A stretch of 64,000 nucleotides of DNA from UBA724 sp964229545. Lineage in GTDB: Bacteria > Bacteroidota > Bacteroidia > Flavobacteriales > Flavobacteriaceae. Both the position numbers and the translations under genes were made by a program. Positions 8,662-16,461 of this stretch are shown one piece after another (the first letter of the stretch is position 1; every line of letters begins with the position of its first letter). Below the pieces are notes generated by a model that did not search any database, was not told the DNA's origin, and worked only from the letters and a program-made list of their open reading frames with translations. Location of the stretch: contig CAXRDP010000050.1 of assembly GCA_964229545.1 (NCBI GenBank), positions 1 to 64,000 on the forward strand, in the 5' to 3' direction.

Positions 8662-9524
8662 CATTCTTTCAACAGCTACAATACAGATACGCACAATTTT
8701 CCGTAGTTGAGCGCTTGATCGCGGTCTTGGTTTTGTGTTTTGTTGTGCCCTTTTTGTTACGCACCTTGTTGTTTTTGTTTTCGGTGCCTATGGACAGTGT
8801 GTTTTCTTGGTTTCAATTGTCTTCCAGATTGGATTTGTTGCTGACGCGCCCTTGGACCTTGTTGACCTATGGTTTTTTGCATTCGGGATTGGGACATATT
8901 TTTTGGAATATGGTATTGCTTTACTTCGCCGGCCGTATGATGATCAATTTGTTCAAGCCACAACTGTTTGTCAACACCTTTTTTATTGGAGTCTTATTCG
9001 GTGGCTTGGTCTATGTTTTCGCCTACAATTTTTTCCCTGCATTTTCAGGGCAAACGCCCTATTTGGTAGGCTCGTCAGCAGGCGTGATGGCGGTATTGAT
9101 TTTTATGTGTAGCTATATGCCGCAACAAGAAATTAGATTGTTTGTATTTAACATCAAACTGATTTATATAGGTTTGTTTTTTGTCATACTCGATCTGATT
9201 CAAATTCCTGTTGGCAATGCAGGAGGACATTTGGCGCACTTGGGAGGTGCTTTATGGGGTTATTTATATCAAAAAAACTATACCCAAGACAACGACATAG
9301 GCGCTTGGTTTTCAAAGAGCATTGATTTTTTAAAACAATTTATCACACCTAATAAATCGTCTCTTCGAAAAGTTCATAAATCTACCAGAAAAAATTCGAG
9401 AAAATCACGCCCTCAATCTGATCAGGCTAAAATCGACGCCATTCTTGACAAAATAAGCAAATCGGGTTATGCCAGCCTCACCAAAGAAGAAAAAGAATAT
9501 TTGTTTAAAGCGGGCAAGTCTTAA
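8649..9524 (+). CDS. Rhomboid family protein with C-terminal tail domain (second of two)
   Basis: This 291-residue protein has a rhomboid membrane core and a soluble basic tail (about residues 225-291). The catalytic Ser region reads GSSAGV near residue 140 rather than the usual GxSG, so the Gly after Ser is Ala. The His motif HLAHLGGALWG (near 200) and the N-terminal HSGLGHIFWN are intact. The tail ends with DKISKSGYASLTKEEKEYL, a motif I know from Bacteroidota rhomboids. Activity is likely but less certain than for its neighbour. It shares a TTAA stop overlap with convergent rsmD. Confidence 0.88.
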   Translation: MGPMTFFQQLQYRYAQFSVVERLIAVLVLCFVVPFLLRTLLFLFSVPMDSVFSWFQLSSRLDLLLTRPWTLLTYGFLHSGLGHIFWNMVLLYFAGRMMINLFKPQLFVNTFFIGVLFGGLVYVFAYNFFPAFSGQTPYLVGSSAGVMAVLIFMCSYMPQQEIRLFVFNIKLIYIGLFFVILDLIQIPVGNAGGHLAHLGGALWGYLYQKNYTQDNDIGAWFSKSIDFLKQFITPNKSSLRKVHKSTRKNSRKSRPQSDQAKIDAILDKISKSGYASLTKEEKEYLFKAGKS

Positions 9525-10063
9525 CTGTTTGTGCTAAAAAAAGAAAACACACAACCTCCATATTTTCGTTGTTCCACAAAAAATGGTTCCCCTGAAAAAT
9601 CCAATTGTTCGCCGTGCTCCAAAACAAATAGCCCTTCAGAAGTTAAAAGCAATCTATCTGATATTTTTTCCATCAGTTTTTTGAAAGCCTCTTGGGCTTC
9701 CGCATAGGGTGGGTCTGCAAAGATAATGTCATAACTGCCATGACAACTTTCAAGATAGTGCATGCTGTCCGCTTTATATACTTTTATCTCCATGTCCAAT
9801 TCTTTGGCTGTTTGATTAATGTATCGCACACAAGCATTGTGCTTGTCAACTGAGGTAACATCGTTAGAACCACGAGAGCAAAACTCATAGCTGATACTTC
9901 CCGTACCACTATACAAATCGAGAATTCGACAGTCACTAAAATCAAATTTGTGATTCAAAATACTAAAGAGCGCTTCTCTCGCACGGTCAGTGGTGGGGCG
10001 TACGGGCAGGTTTTTTGGGATGGCAAGTCTTCTGCCTTTGTGAGTACCGGCTATGATGCGCAT
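9521..10063 (-). CDS. rsmD: 16S rRNA (guanine(966)-N(2))-methyltransferase RsmD
   Basis: This 180-residue SAM-dependent methyltransferase modifies G966 of 16S rRNA. It has the N-terminal family signature MRIIAGTHKGRRL, the SAM loop DLYSGTGS near residue 49 and the catalytic DPPY near 117. It is the last gene of a three-gene minus-strand cluster and overlaps the end of the DUF3822 gene by 13 bp. Its stop codon shares TTAA with the convergent rhomboid gene. Confidence 0.95.
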   Translation of the reverse strand: MRIIAGTHKGRRLAIPKNLPVRPTTDRAREALFSILNHKFDFSDCRILDLYSGTGSISYEFCSRGSNDVTSVDKHNACVRYINQTAKELDMEIKVYKADSMHYLESCHGSYDIIFADPPYAEAQEAFKKLMEKISDRLLLTSEGLFVLEHGEQLDFSGEPFFVEQRKYGGCVFSFFSTNS

Positions 10064-10878
10064 GCCGGAGTTTCTAATAGTAAAAAGTGATGCTGGGGGT
10101 GAAGCAGTTTTAGGTTTTTATAGTTCAAATTCGTGTTGGGCTGCATGATTTCAGTGTTCCCGTGGTAGTTGTAGAGGAGTTTTTGGAATGCATCATCAGG
10201 GGATGTTTTTCCACTGACCCACAAAGTTGACTTGGATAGTTTGTGACTTTTACGCACGGCTAGTGTGTAGTAGAGCAAGTCCTCTTCGTTTGTCCAAGAA
10301 AACGCATTGTAAAATATCAAGTTCCCCTTTTTGTAAACCATACAATACCCCAAACCGGTCTCTATATGCAAAACCCAACTGTGTTTTTCTGTCTTTTTAT
10401 GTTTGGTTGCCATTGCACTAAGCAGTACGGAACTTGCATGGAAATATGAAAACCGACCAAAAGCATCGAGAAGCATGTTGTTTACATTCACAAAGGGGAC
10501 ATATACATTAATCTTATTTAGCGTGTCTAACCTGTCATGGGTGATAAAATCGGTGGGGCGTAGGTCTACATGATGTTTTAGATAGCTTTCCATTTGTGTG
10601 CCATCAAACATGGTATCGGGCACAAAAGCCGATAGAGAATTGCTCACACAAACAGAAACTTTTGAAAAATGCTGATCCAATACACCCGCCTCCAAAAGCT
10701 TGTTTTTTATGGCTTCATGGAGTTGGTCTGCCGGAAGTTCGTTTTCAAAGTTGTGGTGTTTGAGATCATTGGCTTCTTTTTTGGCAGGGTCATAAATCAA
10801 AAAAGAAAGTCCATGCTGATGAATCAGCATGGACAATGCAGGTGCTTTTGCGTTTGTATGATTATTCGTCTTGGGCAT
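10051..10878 (-). CDS. DUF3822 family protein
   Basis: This 275-residue protein is conserved directly upstream of rsmD in Bacteroidota. The pattern of alternating strands (LSFLIYDPAKK, SVCVSNSLSAFVP, INVYVPFVN, WVLHIETGLGYCMVYKKGNLIFYNAF) suggests an actin/ASKHA-like fold as in PilM/FtsA relatives, but no nucleotide-binding residues can be assigned. No signal peptide or membrane segment was seen. It overlaps both neighbours (17 bp upstream, 13 bp downstream), so expression is coupled. Function unknown. Confidence 0.85.
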   Translation of the reverse strand: MPKTNNHTNAKAPALSMLIHQHGLSFLIYDPAKKEANDLKHHNFENELPADQLHEAIKNKLLEAGVLDQHFSKVSVCVSNSLSAFVPDTMFDGTQMESYLKHHVDLRPTDFITHDRLDTLNKINVYVPFVNVNNMLLDAFGRFSYFHASSVLLSAMATKHKKTEKHSWVLHIETGLGYCMVYKKGNLIFYNAFSWTNEEDLLYYTLAVRKSHKLSKSTLWVSGKTSPDDAFQKLLYNYHGNTEIMQPNTNLNYKNLKLLHPQHHFLLLETPACAS

Positions 10879-11509
10879 CGTATATGGTGGGCCAGTTTCC
10901 GCTGGTGCTCACATCGGTCAAGGAACCAATAATGATTTCAGGGCCGTTGACACCATCAACAGAAACCAATTCTTTTTCTTGGGCAAGTAAGTATTGGTCT
11001 TGGTCATGCAAAACAATGTCCTTACTTACCTTGGCTTCAAAAACAGGAACGCGATATCCGTTTTTATCCAATATATCTGCTTTCATGCTAAATGTAGCTT
11101 CAACGCCTTCAATAGGCACATTCATCATGGTTTTGTATCGGTTAGAATCTCCAAAGAGAGAATCTTTTACAGATGCAAACCCAAGGGTGTCAATTACGAC
11201 TACTTCGCGCAACATATCAATGCGATACACACGGTCATACTCCATATAGCTGGAGTCTCTTTTTTCTACCAACACATATTGAGCAGAATCCACAAAAGCC
11301 ACCAAACTTTCAAAGTCTTGGGCATAATACCCATTGACACTTTTGTGAGCTACCTGTGCACTTCCAATGTCTTTCAGGCTAGAAATAACCTTTGCGTAGC
11401 GTTCGGTTTTGGTTTGGTTAAATGCAATAGGTCCATTGATAGAGTCATAAATTTTGTAGGAGAAAAATACAATTAGAACCCAAAGGGAAATTTTAATTCC
11501 GGTTTTCAT
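10862..11509 (-). CDS. Conserved hypothetical protein with N-terminal membrane anchor
   Basis: This 215-residue protein has one N-terminal hydrophobic helix (IKISLWVLIVFFSYKIYDSI) followed by a soluble region. The segment after the anchor (about 40-70: RYAKVISSLKDIGSAQVAHKSVNGYYAQDFESLVAFV) has the look of a pseudopilin-like helix, but there is no prepilin cleavage site. I do not recognise the family beyond its regular position upstream of DUF3822 and rsmD. It is first in that operon, with a -7 box at 11535-11542. Confidence 0.75.
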   Translation of the reverse strand: MKTGIKISLWVLIVFFSYKIYDSINGPIAFNQTKTERYAKVISSLKDIGSAQVAHKSVNGYYAQDFESLVAFVDSAQYVLVEKRDSSYMEYDRVYRIDMLREVVVIDTLGFASVKDSLFGDSNRYKTMMNVPIEGVEATFSMKADILDKNGYRVPVFEAKVSKDIVLHDQDQYLLAQEKELVSVDGVNGPEIIIGSLTDVSTSGNWPTIYDAQDE

Positions 11510-11534
11510 GAGAAGTAATTCATTAGAATGCTAA

Positions 11535-11542
11535 CAAAACTA
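11535..11542 (-). promoter_or_regulatory. Putative -7 box (TAGTTTTG) for the 11509-9521 operon
   Basis: TAGTTTTG on the minus strand matches TAnnTTTG and lies 25 nt upstream of the ATG at 11509. Confidence 0.45.
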
Positions 11543-11575
11543 CAATTTTTTTTAGATTGACACAGCCAAACCGCG

Positions 11576-11583
11576 TACTTTTA
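11576..11583 (+). promoter_or_regulatory. Putative promoter for the RecD-like helicase (TACTTTTA with upstream TTGA)
   Basis: TACTTTTA is one base off TAnnTTTG. A TTG at 11557-11559 lies 16 nt upstream as a possible -33 element. The start codon is 16 nt downstream. Confidence 0.4.
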
Positions 11584-11599
11584 CCATATTGAATCTTCA

Positions 11600-13015
11600 A
11601 TGCAACTACTTCAACAAATAATCAAATATTTTCCATATTCACCGACAAAGAGTCAACAGAAGTCGATACAACTTTTTTCGTCTTATCTGACTGCCAAAGA
11701 TTCTAAGGCCGTGTTTTTGCTCAAAGGATATGCAGGAACAGGAAAAACTACTTTGATAGCCACATGGATGAAGTCTTTGAAGCCATTGGGGTTTAGAATT
11801 GTACTCATGGCACCCACAGGAAGAGCCGCCAAAGTGATGTCCACATATGCAGCTACCAAAGCCTATACGATACACAAACGCATTTATTTTGCCCAACAGA
11901 ACAAGCAAGGGGCTATCAAATTCAAACTACAAAAAAACAAACATCGAAAAACCATTTTTATCGTTGATGAGGCTTCTATGATCGCCGACAACCAACAATA
12001 CGCCAAGTTGTTTGAAAATGGCTCTTTGCTCAACGACCTCATTGAGTATGTGACAGCCGGAGACGATTGCAAATTGGTGGTGGTTGGCGATACGGCACAG
12101 TTGCCCCCTGTAAAGCAAGAATTGAGTCCTGCTTTGGACAAAGTCTTTTTAGAAACTTCCTTTCAATTGGACGTGCACGAGTCTGAGCTGAATGAGGTGG
12201 TACGTCAGGCGGCAAATTCCGGCATACTGACCAATGCGACTGCTTTGCGAAAGATCATTCAGTCGGGTGTGCAGTCTTCTTTTTGCTTTGAGGTCACCCA
12301 TAGTGATGATGTTATTCGAATGATAGACGGCTATGAGATTCAAGGTGCTTTGGAGGACGCTTACAGGGAGGCGGGAAGAACAGAAACCACCATCATAGTT
12401 CGTTCAAACAAGAGAGCCAATCTCTATAATCGCCAGATTCGTACCCAAATTATGGGTCTCGAAAATGCATTGTCAGTGGGTGATTTGGTGATGGTCGTCA
12501 AAAACAACTATTTCTGGCTATCAACAAATAGTTCAGCTGGGTTTATCGCCAATGGCGATGTGTTGGAGGTTCTGAGAATCAGTGCTTTTAAAGAACTCTA
12601 CGGCTTTCAGTTTGCCGAAGTCCAAGTGCGGTTGGTAGATTACGATGATCAACCTCCTTTCGATACCGTACTCATATTGGACACTCTGGACTCTGAAACC
12701 CACGCACTCACCGCTGAACAATCCCATTCGCTTTACACCCAAGTACGCCAAGACTATGGGCATCTTCCTCAATACAAACAGTATATGGAAGTGAAAAAGA
12801 ACCCCTTTTTCAATGCCTTGCAAGTTAAGTTTGCCTATGCTGTGACTTGCCACAAAGCACAAGGTGGGCAATGGAAGCGGGTGTTTGTTGAGCAACCTTA
12901 TTTGCCCGATGGGCCTTCGATAGCCTACTATAGGTGGCTGTACACCGCCATCACAAGAGCTTCTGAAAAACTCTATCTCATTGGGTTTGGGGACGATTAT
13001 TTTTCCAAAGACTGA
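11600..13015 (+). CDS. RecD-like ATP-dependent DNA helicase
   Basis: This 471-residue superfamily 1 helicase is close in layout to RecD/Dda-type enzymes. It has Walker A GYAGTGKTT near residue 43, motif Ia MAPTGRAA near 74, Walker B VDEASM near 120, motif III GDTAQLPPV near 158 and the C-terminal motifs TCHKAQGGQW near 416 and YTAITRASEKLYL near 447. It lacks the long N-terminal region of true RecD/RecD2, so a role in repair or recombination is inferred rather than assigned to RecBCD. kdsB follows 19 nt downstream. Confidence 0.9.
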   Translation: MQLLQQIIKYFPYSPTKSQQKSIQLFSSYLTAKDSKAVFLLKGYAGTGKTTLIATWMKSLKPLGFRIVLMAPTGRAAKVMSTYAATKAYTIHKRIYFAQQNKQGAIKFKLQKNKHRKTIFIVDEASMIADNQQYAKLFENGSLLNDLIEYVTAGDDCKLVVVGDTAQLPPVKQELSPALDKVFLETSFQLDVHESELNEVVRQAANSGILTNATALRKIIQSGVQSSFCFEVTHSDDVIRMIDGYEIQGALEDAYREAGRTETTIIVRSNKRANLYNRQIRTQIMGLENALSVGDLVMVVKNNYFWLSTNSSAGFIANGDVLEVLRISAFKELYGFQFAEVQVRLVDYDDQPPFDTVLILDTLDSETHALTAEQSHSLYTQVRQDYGHLPQYKQYMEVKKNPFFNALQVKFAYAVTCHKAQGGQWKRVFVEQPYLPDGPSIAYYRWLYTAITRASEKLYLIGFGDDYFSKD

Positions 13016-13022
13016 TTTAATG

Positions 13023-13030
13023 TACTTTCG
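13023..13030 (+). promoter_or_regulatory. Putative -7 box (TACTTTCG) for kdsB
   Basis: TACTTTCG is one base off TAnnTTTG and ends 4 nt before the preferred kdsB ATG at 13035. If used, the transcript would begin at or next to the start codon. Confidence 0.45.
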
Positions 13031-13034
13031 CAAT

Positions 13035-13757
13035 ATGATTGTAATCGCAGCCATTCCGGCACGTTATCAGGCCAGTCGGTTCCCCGGTAAATTATTGGCT
13101 GATTTGAATGGAAAACCTGTAATTCAGCACACCTATGAGGCTGTGTCCGCATCGGGCCTTTTCTCTCAAGTGTTTGTGGTGACTGATAGTGCGCAGATTG
13201 AAAATGCAGTACATGGGTTTGGCGGCAATGTAATTCGCAGTACCAAAGAACACGAATGTGGCAGTGACCGCATCGCAGAAGCGGTGGCTGACATGGAGGT
13301 AGATGTGGTTGTCAATGTACAAGGAGATGAGCCGTTTATTCACCGAGACAGTTTGTCTAAGTTGATTGAAGTGTTTAATAACGACCTAGAACATCAAGTC
13401 GACTTGGCTTCTTTGATGATTCCTATCAAGGATAATTTTGAAAATCCCAATATAGTCAAAGTCATTACAGATCTTCAAAACAGAGCCTTGTATTTCTCTA
13501 GAGAGGCCATTCCATTTTTGAGAACAAAAGAAACTGAGGTTTTTTACCACAAACACGTGGGGGTTTATGCTTTTCGTAAAAAAGCCTTGTTGGATTTTTA
13601 CAACCACCCACCAACTCCTTTGGAAAAAGCTGAAAAAATCGAAGCGATCCGCTACTTGGAGCTTGGCAAAACCATTCAGATGGTTAGCACTTCTTTTGAA
13701 GGGGTAGGAATAGATGTTCCGGAAGACTTGGAACGCGCTAAAAAACTACTTTCTTAA
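13035..13757 (+). CDS. kdsB: 3-deoxy-manno-octulosonate cytidylyltransferase KdsB
   Basis: KdsB activates Kdo with CTP for lipid A-core assembly. The N-terminal signature IPARYQASRFPGK and the nucleotide-binding segment VVNVQGDEPF near residue 95 are complete, as is HVGVYAFRKKAL near 174. An in-frame ATG exists 54 nt upstream, but it lies inside the helicase gene. The start at 13035 gives the standard N-terminus MIVIAAIPARY and 240 residues, the family's usual length. The stop shares TTAA with convergent yebC. Together with lptD and tamB it shows a Gram-negative envelope. Confidence 0.95.
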   Translation: MIVIAAIPARYQASRFPGKLLADLNGKPVIQHTYEAVSASGLFSQVFVVTDSAQIENAVHGFGGNVIRSTKEHECGSDRIAEAVADMEVDVVVNVQGDEPFIHRDSLSKLIEVFNNDLEHQVDLASLMIPIKDNFENPNIVKVITDLQNRALYFSREAIPFLRTKETEVFYHKHVGVYAFRKKALLDFYNHPPTPLEKAEKIEAIRYLELGKTIQMVSTSFEGVGIDVPEDLERAKKLLS

Positions 13758-14461
13758 ACCATGGTGTGGAAAACGTTTTGCACATCGTCGTCTTCTTCAA
13801 TCATTTCTAAAAGTTTTTCAACTTCTTCGGTTTGAGTCTCAGACAAACTTTTGGTCGTGGTAGGAATGCGATCAAAACCTGAAGACAAAATTTCAATATT
13901 GCGATTTTCCAATTCTTTTTGAATAGCTCCAAAACTTTCAAAAGGCCCATAAAGCAAGATGCCATCCTCATCTACAAAAACTTCTTCCACCCCGAAGTCG
14001 ATAAACTCCAGCTCCAATTCTTCTGCGTCTAAACCTTCGGGGTTGATTCTGAAATTACAAGTGTGGTCAAACATAAATTCTACAGAACCTGAAGTACCCA
14101 AATTGCCGTTACATTTGTTAAAATAGCTACGCACATTGGCGACTGTGCGGTTGTTGTTATCGGTTGCGGTTTCTACCAAAATGGCAATGCCGTGAGGACC
14201 ATACCCCTCAAAAAGAACTTCTTTATAGTCCTCGGTGTTTTTGTCAGAGGCACGTTTGATGGCTCTTTCAATATTGTCTTTGGGCATATTGACTGCCTTG
14301 GCGTTTTGGATGACAGCCCTCAGTCGAGAATTGCTTTCCGGATGTGGGCCACCCTCTTTTACAGCCATAACAATGTCTTTGCCAATGCGAGTAAAAGTCT
14401 TTGCCATAGCCGACCAACGCTTTAGCTTTCTGGCTTTTCGAAATTCAAATGCACGTCCCAT
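13754..14461 (-). CDS. YebC/PmpR family protein
   Basis: This 235-residue protein belongs to the YebC/TACO1 family, which was first described as DNA-binding regulators and is now linked to translation of difficult (proline-rich) stretches. The N-terminal signature GRAFEFRKARKLKRW and KDIVMAVKEGG is clear, as is the central YEGYGPHGIAILVE near residue 88. The family name is sure; the exact role here is open. It has its own -7 box (14475-14482) and a 47 bp gap to the upstream SDR gene. Confidence 0.93.
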   Translation of the reverse strand: MGRAFEFRKARKLKRWSAMAKTFTRIGKDIVMAVKEGGPHPESNSRLRAVIQNAKAVNMPKDNIERAIKRASDKNTEDYKEVLFEGYGPHGIAILVETATDNNNRTVANVRSYFNKCNGNLGTSGSVEFMFDHTCNFRINPEGLDAEELELEFIDFGVEEVFVDEDGILLYGPFESFGAIQKELENRNIEILSSGFDRIPTTTKSLSETQTEEVEKLLEMIEEDDDVQNVFHTMV

Positions 14462-14474
14462 AATTCTGTTTGTA

Positions 14475-14502
14475 CAAAGATAATAAGGTTATAAAAATCA
14501 AA
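14475..14502 (-). promoter_or_regulatory. Putative yebC promoter (TTTG ... TATCTTTG)
   Basis: On the minus strand a perfect -7 match TATCTTTG (14475-14482) is preceded by TTTG (14499-14502) with 16 nt between. The yebC ATG is 13 nt downstream. Confidence 0.55.
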
Positions 14503-14508
14503 CCAAAA

Positions 14509-15333
14509 TCAATCTGTGATAGGCGAACCCAAGCAATCAGACAACACTTCCTGAGCGTCAAATTGTAAATATTTAGGTAATTTGTTGTCGCGCTGAAGCA
14601 TAGCCAAGTAGCGATCGTGGTTTGAAGTATAGACACGTTTCCATATCGGATTTTGATCGCTCAATCCCGATACCAATTTTTCGATAAATTCTTCATGGTG
14701 TATCAGGTCTTTACTACCCAAATGAAAAATACCTTTTTTTTTCCTGTTGATAAGATAATGAATCTGTCTGGTCAGTTGTCGATCGCTCGTAACGTTGATA
14801 ACAGAGTTTGGGTATATTTCGATAGGTATACGCTCAGAGAGTTGAGTCTTGATTTCTTGTACTCGAGGTGACTGGGCTCCAAACACCATAGGAAGCCGCA
14901 GAATGGCCCAAAGTTTTTCGGGCATACGCATGATGCGGTTTTCAATTTTGATTTTTAATCGACCGTAAATGCTTTCAGACAAAGTCTTGTCATGTTCGTA
15001 GCTGGGGTAATTGGTAAAGGCATCAAATACATTGGCAGATGACAAAAAAAAGAGCTTGATTTTGTGTTTGGTGGCGTATTCAGTCAATATTTCATGAAAA
15101 ATAACTTGTTCAGCAAAGTCACTCCTCAATGCACTGATTACAATAGTGGGTTTTAGTTGTTTTAGGATGTGTAAGGGAGATTCCTCACGTAGGTCAAAGG
15201 GACAATAGCGCTGGTTTTTTTCGAATGCTGTGGCATGACAAAAAGTGCCGTACACATCAAAATAGGGGTGAAGTTCCCTAAACAGTCGATGGCCAATAAA
15301 ACCACTAGCCCCAAAAATGAGTATGCGTTCCAT
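14509..15333 (-). CDS. RfbD-like SDR family sugar-nucleotide reductase/epimerase
   Basis: This 274-residue extended short-chain dehydrogenase has the Rossmann glycine motif GASGFIG at residue 8 and the catalytic-type YxxxK (YGRLK) near residue 126. The domain layout resembles dTDP-4-dehydrorhamnose reductase (RfbD), but the substrate cannot be told. There is no polysaccharide gene cluster beside it. The ATG overlaps the gcvT stop by one base (TGATG), so it is co-translated with gcvT. Confidence 0.85.
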   Translation of the reverse strand: MERILIFGASGFIGHRLFRELHPYFDVYGTFCHATAFEKNQRYCPFDLREESPLHILKQLKPTIVISALRSDFAEQVIFHEILTEYATKHKIKLFFLSSANVFDAFTNYPSYEHDKTLSESIYGRLKIKIENRIMRMPEKLWAILRLPMVFGAQSPRVQEIKTQLSERIPIEIYPNSVINVTSDRQLTRQIHYLINRKKKGIFHLGSKDLIHHEEFIEKLVSGLSDQNPIWKRVYTSNHDRYLAMLQRDNKLPKYLQFDAQEVLSDCLGSPITD

Positions 15334-16406
15334 CAGCCTCTGTAAAAAGGGAGTGATGCTGTGGTGGCAGCCAATATTTTGTTTCGAATCTCAATAAAAA
15401 TTTCTGAGCCCTTATTGCTAAAATTCTTATCCACATACCCCATACCGATGCCTTGCCCCAGAGAAGGAGATTGGGTACCCGATGTCACATGACCTATCTG
15501 ATTGCCCTTGGCGTCTAAAATGCGGTAATCCTTTCGGGGAATTCCTCTTTCGTTTAAGACAAAACCTACTCTCTTGTGAGTGGTGCCGCTTTCTTTTTGT
15601 TCTTGTAGAGACGTGCTATTAACAAAGGATTTGGAAAACTTGGTACACCATCCCAGACCTGCTGCAATGGGTGAGGTTGTGTCGTCAATGTCGTTCCCAT
15701 ACAAACAGTAGCCCATTTCCAAACGCAAGGTATCTCGGGAAGCCAATCCACATGCAGTTACCCCTAGTTCGATAAGTGCTTTCCACAGGGTTTCCAGATG
15801 CTCATTTTTGACATAGAGTTCAAACCCACCTGAACCTGTATAGCCCGTGGCAGAAATAAGCACATCGGAAATTTGGCAAACCGTTCCATGCTGAAAATGA
15901 TAAAAAGGAATCGCATCGACATCGACTTGTGTGAGTTGTTGGAGTATGGCACTGGCTCTCGGCCCCTGAAGGGCTAACAAGCCCATAGTTTCTGAAGCGT
16001 TTTCTAAGGATGCCCCAAAAGTCAAGTTGTTGGTTACCAGCCAGTTCCAGTCTTTGGATATATTGGCACCATTGACAACCATCATATATTCTGCTTCACC
16101 GAGTTTGTAAACAATCAGGTCATCCACAATACCTCCTTTGTTATTGGGCATATAGCCATACTGCGCTTGACCGATTTCTAAGACGGAAAGGTCATTACTA
16201 AAAATGTTCTGTAGAAAAGAAAGTGCTTGAGATCCACGGACAAAAAACTCACCCATATGAGATACATCAAAAACACCCACTTCTTGGCGTACTGCCAGAT
16301 GCTCTTTTAACACGCCTTCATATTGAACTGGCATATCAAATCCGGCAAAAGGAACCATTTTGGCACCTATTGCTAAGTGTTGATTGTAAAGCGGTGTTTT
16401 TTTCAT
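15333..16406 (-). CDS. gcvT: Glycine cleavage system T protein (aminomethyltransferase)
   Basis: GcvT transfers the methylene group from the H-protein-bound intermediate to tetrahydrofolate and releases ammonia. The sequence begins with the family signature KKTPLYNQHLAIGAKMVPFAGFDMPVQY and contains FDVSHMGEF near residue 50 and the folate-domain segment TGYTGSGGFELYV near 190. A longer frame reaches 16493, but the start at 16406 gives the standard N-terminus and 357 residues. The reduced folate product links it to one-carbon metabolism. It is first in gcvT-SDR. Confidence 0.96.
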   Translation of the reverse strand: MKKTPLYNQHLAIGAKMVPFAGFDMPVQYEGVLKEHLAVRQEVGVFDVSHMGEFFVRGSQALSFLQNIFSNDLSVLEIGQAQYGYMPNNKGGIVDDLIVYKLGEAEYMMVVNGANISKDWNWLVTNNLTFGASLENASETMGLLALQGPRASAILQQLTQVDVDAIPFYHFQHGTVCQISDVLISATGYTGSGGFELYVKNEHLETLWKALIELGVTACGLASRDTLRLEMGYCLYGNDIDDTTSPIAAGLGWCTKFSKSFVNSTSLQEQKESGTTHKRVGFVLNERGIPRKDYRILDAKGNQIGHVTSGTQSPSLGQGIGMGYVDKNFSNKGSEIFIEIRNKILAATTASLPFYRG

Positions 16407-16418
16407 TTGGGCTTTTTT

Positions 16419-16426
16419 CAAAAATA
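16419..16426 (-). promoter_or_regulatory. Putative -7 box (TATTTTTG) for gcvT
   Basis: A perfect TAnnTTTG match on the minus strand, 12 nt before the gcvT ATG. A TTTG lies about 23 nt further upstream. Confidence 0.5.
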
Positions 16427-16439
16427 GTGGGAATTTGTG

Positions 16440-16447
16440 TATTTTAG
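16440..16447 (+). promoter_or_regulatory. Putative -7 box (TATTTTAG) for the M24 peptidase
   Basis: TATTTTAG resembles TAnnTTTG and lies 14 nt before the ATG at 16462, back to back with the gcvT box. Confidence 0.4.
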
Positions 16448-16461
16448 ACCAAATCAGAAAA

